Shown in pieces: positions 1 through 9,636 of a stretch of 64,000 nucleotides of DNA (within the stretch, counting starts at the first letter, position 1; each line of letters opens with the position of its first letter). The stretch lies in assembly GCA_029821735.1 (NCBI GenBank), contig JALGSU010000038.1, forward strand, positions 124,001 through 188,000. The letters run 5' to 3'. This DNA comes from Candidatus Zipacnadia bacterium (lineage in GTDB: Bacteria > Armatimonadota > Zipacnadia > Zipacnadales > UBA5352). A program made the position numbers and the translations under genes. The notes below the pieces were generated by a model. That model saw only the letters and a list, made by a program, of their open reading frames with translations, made no database searches and was not told the DNA's origin.

Positions 1-2824
1 CGTGCGCGAGTTCCCGAACGTCTGGGCAATCTTCTTCGACAACGCCTTCGCGCCGCAGGACGATCACCGGGACGAGAACGTCGCTGCCTGGCAGGCGTGG
101 GCGCGCGAGCGGGGCATCGACCCCGGCGATGACGTGCCTTACCTCTATCAGGGCGAGCAGGCGGCGCAGTCGCGCGCCTTTTCCCGCGACGCGCTGATCG
201 ACTATCACCGCGGCCTGCAGCAGTACTGTCACGCGCAGGACCCGCCGCTGCTGAACTGCCCGAACTCTGGTAATGACTATGGGCTCGCAGCGCTGGAGGC
301 CGGAGTGCTCGACCTGATGTTCTACGAGAACGGGCGACACGCTCCGTTCTTCAACAACGCGTTTCTCTACAAGAAGGGTCTGGCGGCTTCGCACGGTAAG
401 CCGACTGCGATGCTGTCATACATTCCCGAAAGCGTCGGCGACAAGCGTGGCGTGCGCACCTGGCATGAGGGCATGCACCACTTCTTCTATCCGTCATCGC
501 CACACGCCGAGGAGTTCGCGGTCGCCATCGCCGAGGCGGCCAGCGTCGGCGGTAACTACGTAACCTGCTACAGCCTGTTCCCGGCCCTGCCCATCACTGA
601 CACCACCGACCCCTTCAACCAGCGCATCTACCGCGAGATCAAGCGCATGTACACCTTCCTCGACATCAACAGTGAGCTCTACGCGGGCGCGCAACCGGGC
701 AGCGATGTCGCGGTGCTCTACTCGTCCGACACTGGGCTGCAGAACCGCCATCTGGCCAACTACGACGCGCTCGGCGAGGCCATCACGCACGCGGGCATCC
801 CCTACGAAGTGGTGGTCCCAAGCGATCTGACCGGCGACGGCATGACGGGCGTTCGCACGCTCTTGCTGCCCAACGTGCTCTACATCAGCGAGGCTGCGGT
901 GGCGGGTGCGCTGAAGTTCGTCCAGGACGGCGGGCGCGCGATCATCACCGGCGATTTCGCGACCTACAACGAAGACGGCGTCGCGACGCAATCGGCTGCT
1001 GCCGCCGAGTTGCTGGCGCCGCTGGGGCTGGTGAGCCGGGCGGTCCGCGAGTGGGAGTTGGACGGCTTCGAGCCCGAGAGCATCGCTCAGATCAAGGCTG
1101 TCCGCGATGGTGCCACGGCGTCGATGACCTTCGACGGCGTGGCCGGCGACTACGTGGCCCACATCGCCATGACCGACGAGAACGACGGCACGTCCGCGTT
1201 TGAGCTGGCGGCGGCCGGCCGGACCGTCTTTGAGGGAATGCTGGATGAGGAGGACAATCAGACGCGCTGGCATGCCACTCCGGCTTTCGCGCTCAAGCCC
1301 GGCGATGTGGTGACCCTCACCGCTCACCCCGACGGCGGGGAGCCCTGCCGCACGCGCGCCGTGACGCTTGTGCGGGCTGATGCGAGTGGCGGCGCTCGCT
1401 GCGGGCGGGGGAGGGTGGCCTACCAGCCCGTGGGCCTGGAGGCCCTGGACTCGGCTGCGCTCCTCGGCACGCTCGCACCACAGGCGGTGCTCGCCGATCC
1501 CGGCGAGGTCATGGTCAACGTCATGGACGTCCCAGCGATGGGCCTGACCACCGTCCACCTGGTCAACTACGGGCTGGAGTATGAAGTGGCCAATCCAGGC
1601 CTCTACACAACTGACGATGGCACACCGGAAGCTCGCGTGTTCTTCGGCGGCGAGGGTCGCGTGGTGCGCAAGCGCATCACCATCGGCGACCTCGACGAGG
1701 TAGCCGACCCGGTCCTTCAGGTGCACGGCTTTGGCATCGGCGAGGCGGACGCGGCGTTGGCGGTGACCATCAACGGGCAGCCGGCGGCACGCATTGCCCA
1801 CGCCGACTTCGCGCAGCGCTCCTGGCACGAGGTGCCCATCCCGCGCGATCTCCTGACGGACGACAACACCATCGAGATCCGTGCCGAGGGCGAACTCGAT
1901 GGCGTGGCCGCGTGGATACAGATCGACATCGACACCGACACCAACGAGGGCGGCTCGTCGCTGAGCAGCGATGGCGGCAACACATTCTCCGCTGACGACC
2001 TGTCGCCTGACCTCAAGGATCAGACCGGCGAATACATGATCCGCATCAAGGACCGCTCGCCAGGCCAGTTCGACGAGGACCCGGCCAATCTGGTGCAAAA
2101 CCCGGGCTTCGAGCAGGTCGTGGTGCCGCACTCGGAGACGCAGATCACCGTCCCGCCCGCCGAGGGCTTCAGCGTGCTGCTCGATGGCGAGGCGCAGACC
2201 TGCCTGGCCATCTCGCCCGATGGACCCCCGCAATGGGTCGAGCCGATGGTTGTCGGGAAAGCTGCGCGCTACACCGCGCCTACGTTCAGCTACTACAGCA
2301 TCCTGCTGCTGGGCGAGCGCGCGACACTGGAACCGATCCGGCTCGCGAACGCGCAGGCTGCGCCGTGGGAGCTGCCGATGGTGACCACGCCACTTCGAGC
2401 CGACACGACCGGATGGGGGGACTTCGGTGCCGGCTTCGCGTTTGACGAGACCGGTGGGCGCGAGGGCGGCAGAGCGATCACCATCACCAACCAGAGCGCC
2501 GACGACATTCGGGGCGCCTCGCAGCAATTCGCCTTCGAGGGCGACGACCAGCCCACCGCTCTCACCATCAGCGCATGGAGCCGCTGCGAGAACGTGTCCG
2601 AGCCCGGGGACGGGCATTACTCGGTCTGGGTGGACGCGCTCTGCGAAGACGGGACGGTCTACAACGGCCACAGCGCCCGTTTCCCCGTAGGCACACACGA
2701 CTGGCAGCAGGCGACGCTCACACTCGACCCGCCCGCGCCGATCCGCACCATGAAGCTCTTCGTGCTCTTCCGCCACCACTCGGGCACGGTGTGGTTCGAT
2801 GACATCAGAATGGAAGCCCGGTAG
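1..2824 (+). CDS. Glycoside-hydrolase-like protein with GH42-type middle domain, 5'-truncated
   Basis: At least 940 residues; the open frame runs off the left edge, so the first in-window GTG at position 2 is probably not the real start. The first ~200 residues look like the end of a TIM-barrel hydrolase (VWAIFFDNAF, then MLSYIPESVG). Residues ~225-330 resemble the class I amidotransferase-like/trimerisation domain of GH42 beta-galactosidases (VAVLYSSDTGLQN, then VRTLLLPNVLYIS and GGRAIITGDF). Beta-rich domains follow, and a C-terminal jelly-roll ends in GTVWFDDIRM, a common carbohydrate-binding ending. It lies 11 bases before the DUF4838 gene, probably in the same operon. Function is inferred as extracellular glycan hydrolysis; substrate and catalytic residues cannot be assigned. 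Confidence 0.7.
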   Translation, partial: VREFPNVWAIFFDNAFAPQDDHRDENVAAWQAWARERGIDPGDDVPYLYQGEQAAQSRAFSRDALIDYHRGLQQYCHAQDPPLLNCPNSGNDYGLAALEAGVLDLMFYENGRHAPFFNNAFLYKKGLAASHGKPTAMLSYIPESVGDKRGVRTWHEGMHHFFYPSSPHAEEFAVAIAEAASVGGNYVTCYSLFPALPITDTTDPFNQRIYREIKRMYTFLDINSELYAGAQPGSDVAVLYSSDTGLQNRHLANYDALGEAITHAGIPYEVVVPSDLTGDGMTGVRTLLLPNVLYISEAAVAGALKFVQDGGRAIITGDFATYNEDGVATQSAAAAELLAPLGLVSRAVREWELDGFEPESIAQIKAVRDGATASMTFDGVAGDYVAHIAMTDENDGTSAFELAAAGRTVFEGMLDEEDNQTRWHATPAFALKPGDVVTLTAHPDGGEPCRTRAVTLVRADASGGARCGRGRVAYQPVGLEALDSAALLGTLAPQAVLADPGEVMVNVMDVPAMGLTTVHLVNYGLEYEVANPGLYTTDDGTPEARVFFGGEGRVVRKRITIGDLDEVADPVLQVHGFGIGEADAALAVTINGQPAARIAHADFAQRSWHEVPIPRDLLTDDNTIEIRAEGELDGVAAWIQIDIDTDTNEGGSSLSSDGGNTFSADDLSPDLKDQTGEYMIRIKDRSPGQFDEDPANLVQNPGFEQVVVPHSETQITVPPAEGFSVLLDGEAQTCLAISPDGPPQWVEPMVVGKAARYTAPTFSYYSILLLGERATLEPIRLANAQAAPWELPMVTTPLRADTTGWGDFGAGFAFDETGGREGGRAITITNQSADDIRGASQQFAFEGDDQPTALTISAWSRCENVSEPGDGHYSVWVDALCEDGTVYNGHSARFPVGTHDWQQATLTLDPPAPIRTMKLFVLFRHHSGTVWFDDIRMEAR

Positions 2825-2835
2825 GAGGAGACACG

Positions 2836-4587
2836 ATGCGCATCATCGTCGCGATTTGGGGAGGTCTGCTGATCATGTCGGCAGCACAGGCCGCGCTCTA
2901 TGAGCCCATGGCCAAGCCCTTCGTCACCATTGCAGCGGGTGGCCAACCACAGGCGCAGATCGTGATCCCGGCCGAACCCGAAGGCCTTGAACAGTTCGCC
3001 GCAACCGAGTTGCAGCGTTACCTGAAGCAGATGTCCGGAGCCGAGTTGCCCATCGTCGCAGATGGCCAGGACCTGGCGCATCCGTTCAGCTTCTACATCG
3101 GCGAGACGGAGAAGAACCTGTCTCGGGCGATCGATATCTCCGACGAGGCGATGGGGCGCGATGGCTTCGCCCTGCACTCCGTGCCCGACGGTATCTGCGT
3201 CTTCGGCCCCGACAAGCTCAGCCCGGTCTTCGGCGTGTACGAGATACTCGAGCGCTGGTTCGACGTGCGCTGGTTCATGCCAATCAGCGACGACGTCCCT
3301 GCCGACTTGGCCGAACACGTGCCCACGCGCGATACGCTGCAGATGGGCCAGGTGGACCTGGTCGTCAAGCCCGACTTCCGGGTGCGTTGGGTGGGCAACG
3401 GTGCGTGGCCACTGGCGCACCGGATGAACGCCTTCGTGAAAGCCGATGGCGAGGATGTCGGCATCAACTGGAAATGGCACTTCCACACCTTCCGCACGCT
3501 CATCCCGCCGGACGAATACTACGAGGACCACCCCGAGTGGTTCGCGCTGGTGGACGGCGAGCGCAAGATAACCGACAGCAAGAGCCACGGCAATCAGCTC
3601 TGCACCTCCACCCCCGAACTCGTGGCGGAGGTCGCGAAGAACATGATCGCGGTCCTCGACGCGGACCCGAGCATCGAGATCATTGCCCTCTCGCCCAACG
3701 ACGGCGGCGGCTTCTGCGAGTGCGAAAGCTGCACCGCGCTCGACGAACCCGAGCGCGACTGGTTCGCGAAATACTCGCGCCGGCTGGCGATCTTCAACAA
3801 TCAGGTGGCGAAGATCGTCGGCGAGAAGCACCCGGACACGCTCATCAAGGTCGGTGCTTACGCGATGTATGCCCGGCCTCCGCTCGACGAGGATTTCCGC
3901 CCGGAGCCGAACCTGCTCTACCAGCTCTGCCACATCTACTTCTGCCACAACCACCCGCTCGGCAGCGAGGCGTGCGTGGCTGGGGAGACCTACGAGCCCA
4001 GCCACAACTTCCAGCCGAATCGGGAGTATGCGAAGATTCTTGAGCAGTGGCGGGAGCTGAGCCCACACCTGTTCATGTATGAGTATTACACTCTCGGGGG
4101 TATCGCGAAGGGCAACCTGCCCTGGCCGCTGGTGCACACCATGCGCACCGACATTCCGTACTACCGTGACCACGGGATCGAGGGCTTCTACACGCAGCTT
4201 TCGGGGAATCTCTATCACCGCTACGGGCTGAACTACTACATCGCCGCGAAGCTGTGCTGGGACCCGGACTTGGATCCGGACGCGCTGCTGGAGGACTATT
4301 TCAGCAAGTTCTACGGGATCGCCAGTCGTCCGATGCGCCGCTACTTAGACACCCTCGAGCAGGCCATGATCGACTGGAATGGCTGCTCATCGTATGGACT
4401 GAAGGGCACCGCACACGTGGAGATGGCCCTGAAGGTCTACACGCCGGAAGTGATGGCGAAGCTACAGGCGGCGCTGGCGGAAGCCGAGGGGACATCCAAC
4501 ACCGACCGCATCGCGGGCCAGCGCGTGATGCTGGCCCGGCGGATGTATCAGGAGTTGGAGGCATCGCTGGCCGAGATGGGGCGGTAG
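2836..4587 (+). CDS. Secreted DUF4838 protein (GH67-N-like domain plus DUF4838)
   Basis: 583 residues with a signal peptide (RIIVAIWGGLLIMSAAQA). The ATG is preceded by the Shine-Dalgarno sequence AGGAGG. Residues ~30-110 match the pattern of the alpha-glucuronidase N-terminal (GH67-N-like) domain: FAATELQRYLKQMSGAELPIV, then FYIGETEKN. Residues ~170-500 are DUF4838-like, with the signature SPNDGGGFCECESC and aromatic stretches such as LYQLCHIYFCHNHPLG. DUF4838 proteins are common in polysaccharide-degrading Planctomycetota, Lentisphaerota and Bacteroidota and are thought to act on uronic-acid-containing glycans, but activity is largely uncharacterised. A second DUF4838 protein with the same Cys motif is encoded at 20.9-23.6 kb. 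Convergent with the fucosidase gene, 22 bases away. Confidence 0.85.
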   Translation: MRIIVAIWGGLLIMSAAQAALYEPMAKPFVTIAAGGQPQAQIVIPAEPEGLEQFAATELQRYLKQMSGAELPIVADGQDLAHPFSFYIGETEKNLSRAIDISDEAMGRDGFALHSVPDGICVFGPDKLSPVFGVYEILERWFDVRWFMPISDDVPADLAEHVPTRDTLQMGQVDLVVKPDFRVRWVGNGAWPLAHRMNAFVKADGEDVGINWKWHFHTFRTLIPPDEYYEDHPEWFALVDGERKITDSKSHGNQLCTSTPELVAEVAKNMIAVLDADPSIEIIALSPNDGGGFCECESCTALDEPERDWFAKYSRRLAIFNNQVAKIVGEKHPDTLIKVGAYAMYARPPLDEDFRPEPNLLYQLCHIYFCHNHPLGSEACVAGETYEPSHNFQPNREYAKILEQWRELSPHLFMYEYYTLGGIAKGNLPWPLVHTMRTDIPYYRDHGIEGFYTQLSGNLYHRYGLNYYIAAKLCWDPDLDPDALLEDYFSKFYGIASRPMRRYLDTLEQAMIDWNGCSSYGLKGTAHVEMALKVYTPEVMAKLQAALAEAEGTSNTDRIAGQRVMLARRMYQELEASLAEMGR

Positions 4588-5765
4588 GGCGACGGCCTTC
4601 TGATCGCCGCTAGCAGTAGAACACATCCAGTGACTTGAGCTGCGCGTCGCCGTCGGTCTGGTCGGCACGGACGGAGATGGCGTCGGCGATCACCGTCGGG
4701 AATTGGTCGATGCTCTTGTGCCCGATCGCCGTGCCCACGTGCACGCCTTCCCATCGGCCCTTGACCTGCGCCATGATGCGGTACTGCCGCACGCGTTCGC
4801 CCTGAGCAATGTCCTCGCAGACGATCGCGTGATTGACCGGCGTCGGGGCGTCGAATGTCACGGTCAGTTGCCCGGCCGGACCGGTGGCTGCGCCGAGCGG
4901 CGTGTCGAACCGCCGGCGCGGGCCCCACGTTCAGCAGCAGATTGCAGCCGCGACCGACCGAGTTGTAGTACATGTGCACCAGTCGCTCAAGGCTCTTGAG
5001 CGATGGCAGGTCGTGGTCATGCCAGAACCAGTTGGCGCGGATACGAGCGTCACATTCCGCCGGGATCCAGTGCGGAAAGCTCGCGCGGAAGTCTGGCAGC
5101 AGCCACTCGGTGGCGTTGGTGCCCTCAGGCTCCTCGACCACATCCCAGCACGGGTCTGGCGCCAGACCGTCCTCGTTGCCCACCCAGCGCACATCCGGCT
5201 CGCCCATCGAGAAGATGCACGTCTCCGGAGCGTGCTCGCGGATCGTGCCGATGATCATCTCCCAGTCATACACGTGCCCGGCGCTCCCCGCCCCGTCCAG
5301 CCAGACGTAGCTCACTTCGCCGTACCGCGTGAGCAGCTCAGTCCACTGCGCCGCGAAGTGCCGGTCATAGGCGGGGGAGTCGTCATAGCATGGCTCGTGG
5401 CGGTCCCACGGTGAGCAGTACAGCCCGAGCTTGAGCCCGTGGTCGCGGCAGGCCTGTGCGACCAGCTCCACCATGTCCGCGTCACACGGGCTCGACGCGA
5501 TTGAGTAGTCGGTGGTGTCCGTGGGCCACATGCAGAAGCCATCGTGGTGCTTGGTGGTGACCACCAGGTACTTCATCCCTGCGTCGGCGGCGGTTTCCGC
5601 CCACTGACTCGGGTCGAGGTCCGATGGGTCGACGATCGCCGGGTCATCATCGCCCTCGCCCCATTCCTGATCGGCGAATGTGTTTGGGCCGAAGTGGCAG
5701 AACATGCCCAGTTCGAGATCCTGGAAGGCAAGCTGTCGCGGGCTTGGCACTGGCCGGTCGCTCAT
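4548..5765 (-). CDS. Alpha-L-fucosidase (GH29), N-terminal catalytic piece, interrupted
   Basis: The ATG at 5765 has a GGGAG ribosome site upstream; the longer open frame to 5819 has no such support. Residues 1-~300 are a GH29 barrel: FCHFGPNTFADQEWGEG (20-38), VVTTKHHDGFCMWPT (68-82) and SYVWLDGAG with the likely nucleophile Asp157. GH29 enzymes release L-fucose with retention. After NLLLNVGP the reading frame changes: the GH29 sequence resumes one frame over as RRRFDTPLG, and the usual intervening helix (about 20-25 residues after LNVGP) is missing. Translation as written gives an arginine-rich, non-homologous tail to 4548, overlapping the end of the DUF4838 gene. No signal peptide is visible, so it may be cytoplasmic. 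Either a real inactivating deletion or an assembly error. Confidence 0.8.
   Translation of the reverse strand: MSDRPVPSPRQLAFQDLELGMFCHFGPNTFADQEWGEGDDDPAIVDPSDLDPSQWAETAADAGMKYLVVTTKHHDGFCMWPTDTTDYSIASSPCDADMVELVAQACRDHGLKLGLYCSPWDRHEPCYDDSPAYDRHFAAQWTELLTRYGEVSYVWLDGAGSAGHVYDWEMIIGTIREHAPETCIFSMGEPDVRWVGNEDGLAPDPCWDVVEEPEGTNATEWLLPDFRASFPHWIPAECDARIRANWFWHDHDLPSLKSLERLVHMYYNSVGRGCNLLLNVGPAPAVRHAARRSHRSGRATDRDIRRPDAGQSRDRLRGHCSGRTRAAVPHHGAGQGPMGRRARGHGDRAQEHRPIPDGDRRRHLRPCRPDRRRRAAQVTGCVLLLAAIRRPSPYRPISASDASNS
4610..4915 (-). CDS. Alpha-L-fucosidase, C-terminal piece in a shifted frame
   Basis: The frame ending with TAG at 4610-4612 carries the C-terminal beta-sandwich of the interrupted GH29 protein: RRFDTPLG, then LTVTFDAPTPVNHAIVCEDI, RVRQYRIMAQVKGRW, SIDQFPTVIADAISVRA and a terminal LDVFYC. 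This F5/8-like region is typical of the end of bacterial GH29 enzymes. It has no start or ribosome site of its own, so it is a remnant of the same gene as the upstream piece. The break is at about 4910-4930; the offset requires loss of a number of bases equal to 2 modulo 3. Confidence 0.7.
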   Translation of the reverse strand, partial: RRFDTPLGAATGPAGQLTVTFDAPTPVNHAIVCEDIAQGERVRQYRIMAQVKGRWEGVHVGTAIGHKSIDQFPTVIADAISVRADQTDGDAQLKSLDVFYC

Positions 5766-5908
5766 CGGTATCACTCCCTGTGCCAATGGCATTCGCGCCC
5801 CCGGTCGGTTATCCTCCACACACGCCCGACAGGAAGAGGCCCCAGCGACGGCGAACCGTCCCTCACACTAATCGAAGCGGTGGCGGAGCAGATGGGAGTT
5901 AGGCAATC

Positions 5909-8047
5909 ATGAGAGTTATCTGCTGGATAGGCGTGGCGCTTTGTGTGAGCATTGCGCAGGCTGCGGTCATATATGAATCTGACTTTGAGGGCGGGCAGGC
6001 GCCCGGCTGGCTCGTGCCTGACGGGCGTGAGGATCGCACGGCGGTCGCAGTGGTCGGACCTGATGACGATGCCCCCGAGATGGCGGCTGGCGAGCGATGC
6101 CTGCGCATGCGCGGCACTGCGATGTGGAACATATGCGAGCTGGCCCTCGAGGAACCGGTCGCGCTGACGGGGCCGATCTACCTGATGGCCGACTGGCAGT
6201 CGCGCGGGCCGGTCGGGCAGATGGGACTGCTGCTGATCGTCGAGGGCGTGAAGCAGCCGGTGTTCTCGACCACGGGCCCGGTGGGTAGACTGGCCACCGA
6301 TCGCTGGGACACGCTGGTGGCGCGGCTCGACCAGTTCGACCCCGCTGTGGCCGGCAAGAACCTCACTGCCGTGCGCCTGGCAGTTCGCTGCACGGTTGGT
6401 GCTGAGACCGGCGACGGAGCCGCCGCCGAGCGCGACACTTATCTCGACAACGTGCGCATTCTTAGCGGCGACGATGTCCAGCAGGCCGTCGAGGCCGCTG
6501 CCCGGCAGGCCACGCCCCGCGAGTACACCGGCCCCGAGCGCTTCGCGATCCAGGACGAGGAGGAGCTGGCGGTGTGGTACACGCCGTCGCTGGCGCCTGC
6601 GCTACGCAACACGCCCGTGCCCGAAACGGCCGCGCGGCCGATCCGGGTGCGCCTCGCCCGGCGCGAGGCGGAGTCATTCGAGACCGTGGTGACCATCAGA
6701 CGGGACGCCGAGGTCACGGTGAAAGTCCTGCCCTCGCTGCTGGCCGGGCCCGAGGGCGGTCAGATACCGGCGGAGATGGTGAGCGTCCATCCGGTGCGGA
6801 CCGTGCCTATTCTCACGCGCGTGGGCTTCCCCGCGCCGATGGACTGGCCCGACCCGCTCTCCCATGACGAGGGATCGACCGTCACGGGCCCGTGCCACGT
6901 CCCGATCTGGGTGACGGTACAGGCGCCCGAGAACGCCCGCCCTGGCATCTACACCGGGCGGCTGACGGTGATGATCACCGGCGAGATGACCGTGGCCGTG
7001 AACGTGCCGCTGGAGGTCGAGGTCCTGGACTTCGACCTGCCGCTACGCCCGAGCTTCCGCACGAACCAGCAGCTCTGGGGCGTCAAGCGAGGCGAGACGC
7101 GCCCGTGGCTCGAGGAGCTTGCCGCCCGCAAGATGTACGACGCCAGTTGGTGGTACTCCGACGCGGACGAGCGGCAGTGGCGCATGGACGAGCTTGGTCA
7201 GAATGCGATCAAGATCAACATGGTCGGCGGCCATGGGCACACACCGGTGAAGCTCGACGGCCACGAGATCTACTCGGACGAATACGCGGAAGTCTTCCGA
7301 ACCCGGCTGGCGCAGCAACTGGCGTCGGTGCGCGACAACGGCTGGGAGCAGGACGCGTTCATCTATATCTGGGATGAGAATTGGGGCCTCGCCGAGGTCT
7401 TCGACCACGTGAAATACCTCGCCGGGCTGATCCGCGAGCAGACCACCGAGGTGCCGATCCTTGCCGCGCTGCCCGTGGACGAGAAGATCGAGGGCGTAGT
7501 CAACATCTACCTCGCCGAGTACTCTCCCGACGAAATCATCCGCAGTCGCATGGCTGCGGGCGACGAGTTCTGGCGCTGGGGGAACGTGGATTTGCAGATC
7601 GGCAAAGCTCCGCTCGCGGTCCGCCTCTGCTACGGACTGGAGTCGGTCAAGCGCGGCTTCATCGGTGCCTACAGTTGGGGCGTATCGGCGTGGCGCGAGA
7701 GCGACCCCTGGGTCGCCCATGACCGGAGCAACTGGGGCGGATCGCTCTTCTACCCGGGCATGCACGAAGGCTCAGCGCCCGACCGACCGGTCCCCTCGAT
7801 TCGCATGGAGCTGCTGCGCGATGGCATCGAGGACTTCGAGTACGTGACCATTCTGCGCGGGCTCATCGAGGCCCGAGGGCAGGCCGCCCCCGAGGCGGCA
7901 GCGAGAGCCCGCGCGCTTATTGAGGAGGCGGAGGGGCTGGCGAACGTTCCCGCCGACTTCCGCCGCTGCGATGAGGGCGTCGACGAGATCATCAGTGTGC
8001 GCGCGCGGATGCAGGACGCGATTTTGGAGCTGCAGGCAATCAACTGA
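5909..8047 (+). CDS. Secreted DUF4091 / GH123-like protein
   Basis: 712 residues with a signal peptide (RVICWIGVALCVSIAQAA). The N-terminal ~170 residues are a beta-rich, jelly-roll-like module (GPIYLMADWQSRG, then ERDTYLDNVRILSGDD). A linker domain with ENARPGIYTGRLTV follows, as seen in front of DUF4091/GH123-type barrels. The barrel region contains DAFIYIWDENWG, AEYSPDE and FIGAYSWGVSAW, and the DUF4091 ending is RMELLRDGIEDFEYVTILRGLIE. GH123 proper cleaves N-acetylgalactosaminides, but DUF4091 members are mostly uncharacterised, so the substrate is not assigned. First gene of a probable + strand operon with the two sulfatases (23-base gap). Confidence 0.75.
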   Translation: MRVICWIGVALCVSIAQAAVIYESDFEGGQAPGWLVPDGREDRTAVAVVGPDDDAPEMAAGERCLRMRGTAMWNICELALEEPVALTGPIYLMADWQSRGPVGQMGLLLIVEGVKQPVFSTTGPVGRLATDRWDTLVARLDQFDPAVAGKNLTAVRLAVRCTVGAETGDGAAAERDTYLDNVRILSGDDVQQAVEAAARQATPREYTGPERFAIQDEEELAVWYTPSLAPALRNTPVPETAARPIRVRLARREAESFETVVTIRRDAEVTVKVLPSLLAGPEGGQIPAEMVSVHPVRTVPILTRVGFPAPMDWPDPLSHDEGSTVTGPCHVPIWVTVQAPENARPGIYTGRLTVMITGEMTVAVNVPLEVEVLDFDLPLRPSFRTNQQLWGVKRGETRPWLEELAARKMYDASWWYSDADERQWRMDELGQNAIKINMVGGHGHTPVKLDGHEIYSDEYAEVFRTRLAQQLASVRDNGWEQDAFIYIWDENWGLAEVFDHVKYLAGLIREQTTEVPILAALPVDEKIEGVVNIYLAEYSPDEIIRSRMAAGDEFWRWGNVDLQIGKAPLAVRLCYGLESVKRGFIGAYSWGVSAWRESDPWVAHDRSNWGGSLFYPGMHEGSAPDRPVPSIRMELLRDGIEDFEYVTILRGLIEARGQAAPEAAARARALIEEAEGLANVPADFRRCDEGVDEIISVRARMQDAILELQAIN

Positions 8048-8070
8048 GCACCAACACGGAGGCGCCAGGC

Positions 8071-9618
8071 ATGCCCGAGCCACTGAACTTCCTGTGCTTC
8101 ATAGTGGACCAGATGCGTGTCGATCACATGGGTTGCGCGGGCAACCCCGTGATCCAAACGCCGCACCTCGACCGGTTGGCCGAGACCGGCGTGCGCTTCT
8201 CGCGCGCCTACTGCAACAACCCGCTGTGCATGCCCTCGCGCGCCACGCTGTTCACCGGCATGACGCCCCGCGGTCACCACGTGCGCACCAACGGCATTCC
8301 GCTTGACCGCGACTGCCCGACCATCGTGCAGTCGCTCGCCGACGCAGGCTACCGGACCAACTCCGTCGGCAAGCTGCACATGAACAACTTCAACCTGCCC
8401 AAGGGCGCCGACATCGACGACGTCGACCCGCTTGACCACCCCGAGGCCCGACCAATGTGGTTGCACCGCCGCCTGCAGAAGATGCCCACGCCCTACTACG
8501 GGTTCCAGTCGGCGGAGATCATTCTCGGCCACGGGTCAGGCGTGCACGGCGACTACTTCCACTGGTTGCGCGAGCGCGATCCCGACGGCCCGGAGAAACT
8601 CGCGCCCCCTGCTGGCACACCGACGCCCCACAACGCCGAGACGTCCTGGCACAATGCCATCCCGCAGGAGCTTCACTACAACCACTGGGTCGCCGACCGC
8701 ACCATCGACTTCCTCGAGAACCAGCCCGCCGGCGATCCTTTCTTCACATGGTGCTCATTCCCGGATCCGCACCACCCATACTGCCCGCCCGAACCGTGGG
8801 CCAGCATGTATGACCCGGCCGACATGCCAATGCCCAGCCGGCGCGAGGGCGAACTCGACGATCTGCCGCCCTTCTATCGCGAGGTCTACGAGGACGGTAT
8901 CTGGGTCAGTGGCCGGACCAAGCCGGCGAAGATGGATGACGAGCAGTTGCGCGAGATTCTCGCCCTCACTTACGGGATGATCTCGCACGTGGACCACAAC
9001 ATCGGGCGCGTGATGGACGCCCTCGAACGCCGCGGTCTGCGCGAGAACACAGTCATCTGTTTCCTCTCTGACCATGGCGATATGATGGGCGACCACTGGA
9101 TCATCAACAAGGGCCCCTTCCACATGAACGGGCTGCTCCAGATGCCTTTCCTGTGGAGCTGCCCGGGGCACTTTTCCGAGGACATCGAGACAGCCGGCCT
9201 GGTCAGCTATCTCGACTTCGCGCCCACCATCATGGACCTGGCGGGCCTCCCGCTGCCGGAGGGCAACGTCCCTCCGCAGGCCGAGCCGGCCGATCAGCCC
9301 CCCGCGCTGCCGGGCATCTCATTCGCGCCGCAGCTTCGCGGCGAGGTCGATTCGCTGCAGGACAGCGTGATCGTCGAAAACGATGAGGACTACCTCAAGC
9401 TCCGCCTGCGAACGCTCATCACCGACCGCCACAAGCTCACGGTGTACCCGGGCCAGGAGTATGGCGAACTCTTCGACCTGCAGCAGGATCCCGGCGAACT
9501 CAGCAACCTGTGGAGCGACCCGGGCAGCCAGCAACTCAAGCTCGAACTCAAGGCGAAGTTGCTCGAGCGCCTGATCGAGACCGACAATCCGACGCCGAGG
9601 CGCCTCACCCACGCGTGA
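8071..9618 (+). CDS. Sulfatase (S1 family, Cys-type)
   Basis: 515 residues. The ATG follows a GGAGG site. Signature CMPSRATLFTG has Cys53 in the C-x-P-S-R motif that is oxidised to formylglycine in active type I sulfatases. Metal-site residues at the N terminus (FIVDQMRVDHMGC) and the later SDHGDMMGDH motif are present. The C terminus has DRHKLTVYPGQEYGELFDLQQDPGE, usual in this family. No signal peptide, so either cytoplasmic or exported by an unrecognised route. It hydrolyses sulfate esters, most likely on glycan oligomers given the neighbours. Unlike the next sulfatase it uses Cys, not Ser. Confidence 0.92.
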   Translation: MPEPLNFLCFIVDQMRVDHMGCAGNPVIQTPHLDRLAETGVRFSRAYCNNPLCMPSRATLFTGMTPRGHHVRTNGIPLDRDCPTIVQSLADAGYRTNSVGKLHMNNFNLPKGADIDDVDPLDHPEARPMWLHRRLQKMPTPYYGFQSAEIILGHGSGVHGDYFHWLRERDPDGPEKLAPPAGTPTPHNAETSWHNAIPQELHYNHWVADRTIDFLENQPAGDPFFTWCSFPDPHHPYCPPEPWASMYDPADMPMPSRREGELDDLPPFYREVYEDGIWVSGRTKPAKMDDEQLREILALTYGMISHVDHNIGRVMDALERRGLRENTVICFLSDHGDMMGDHWIINKGPFHMNGLLQMPFLWSCPGHFSEDIETAGLVSYLDFAPTIMDLAGLPLPEGNVPPQAEPADQPPALPGISFAPQLRGEVDSLQDSVIVENDEDYLKLRLRTLITDRHKLTVYPGQEYGELFDLQQDPGELSNLWSDPGSQQLKLELKAKLLERLIETDNPTPRRLTHA

Positions 9619-9636
9619 GGCACAATGAGGAGTGAG

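Noticed and set aside
494..2779. A 761-residue open frame antisense to the first gene
   Set aside because: Low-complexity Arg/Val/Gly/Ala composition, no ribosome site and no recognisable domain; GC-rich codon bias in the sense gene produces such shadow frames.
2659..4218. A 519-residue antisense frame under the first DUF4838 gene
   Set aside because: Same codon-bias artefact; no domain signature and it overlaps two convincing sense genes.
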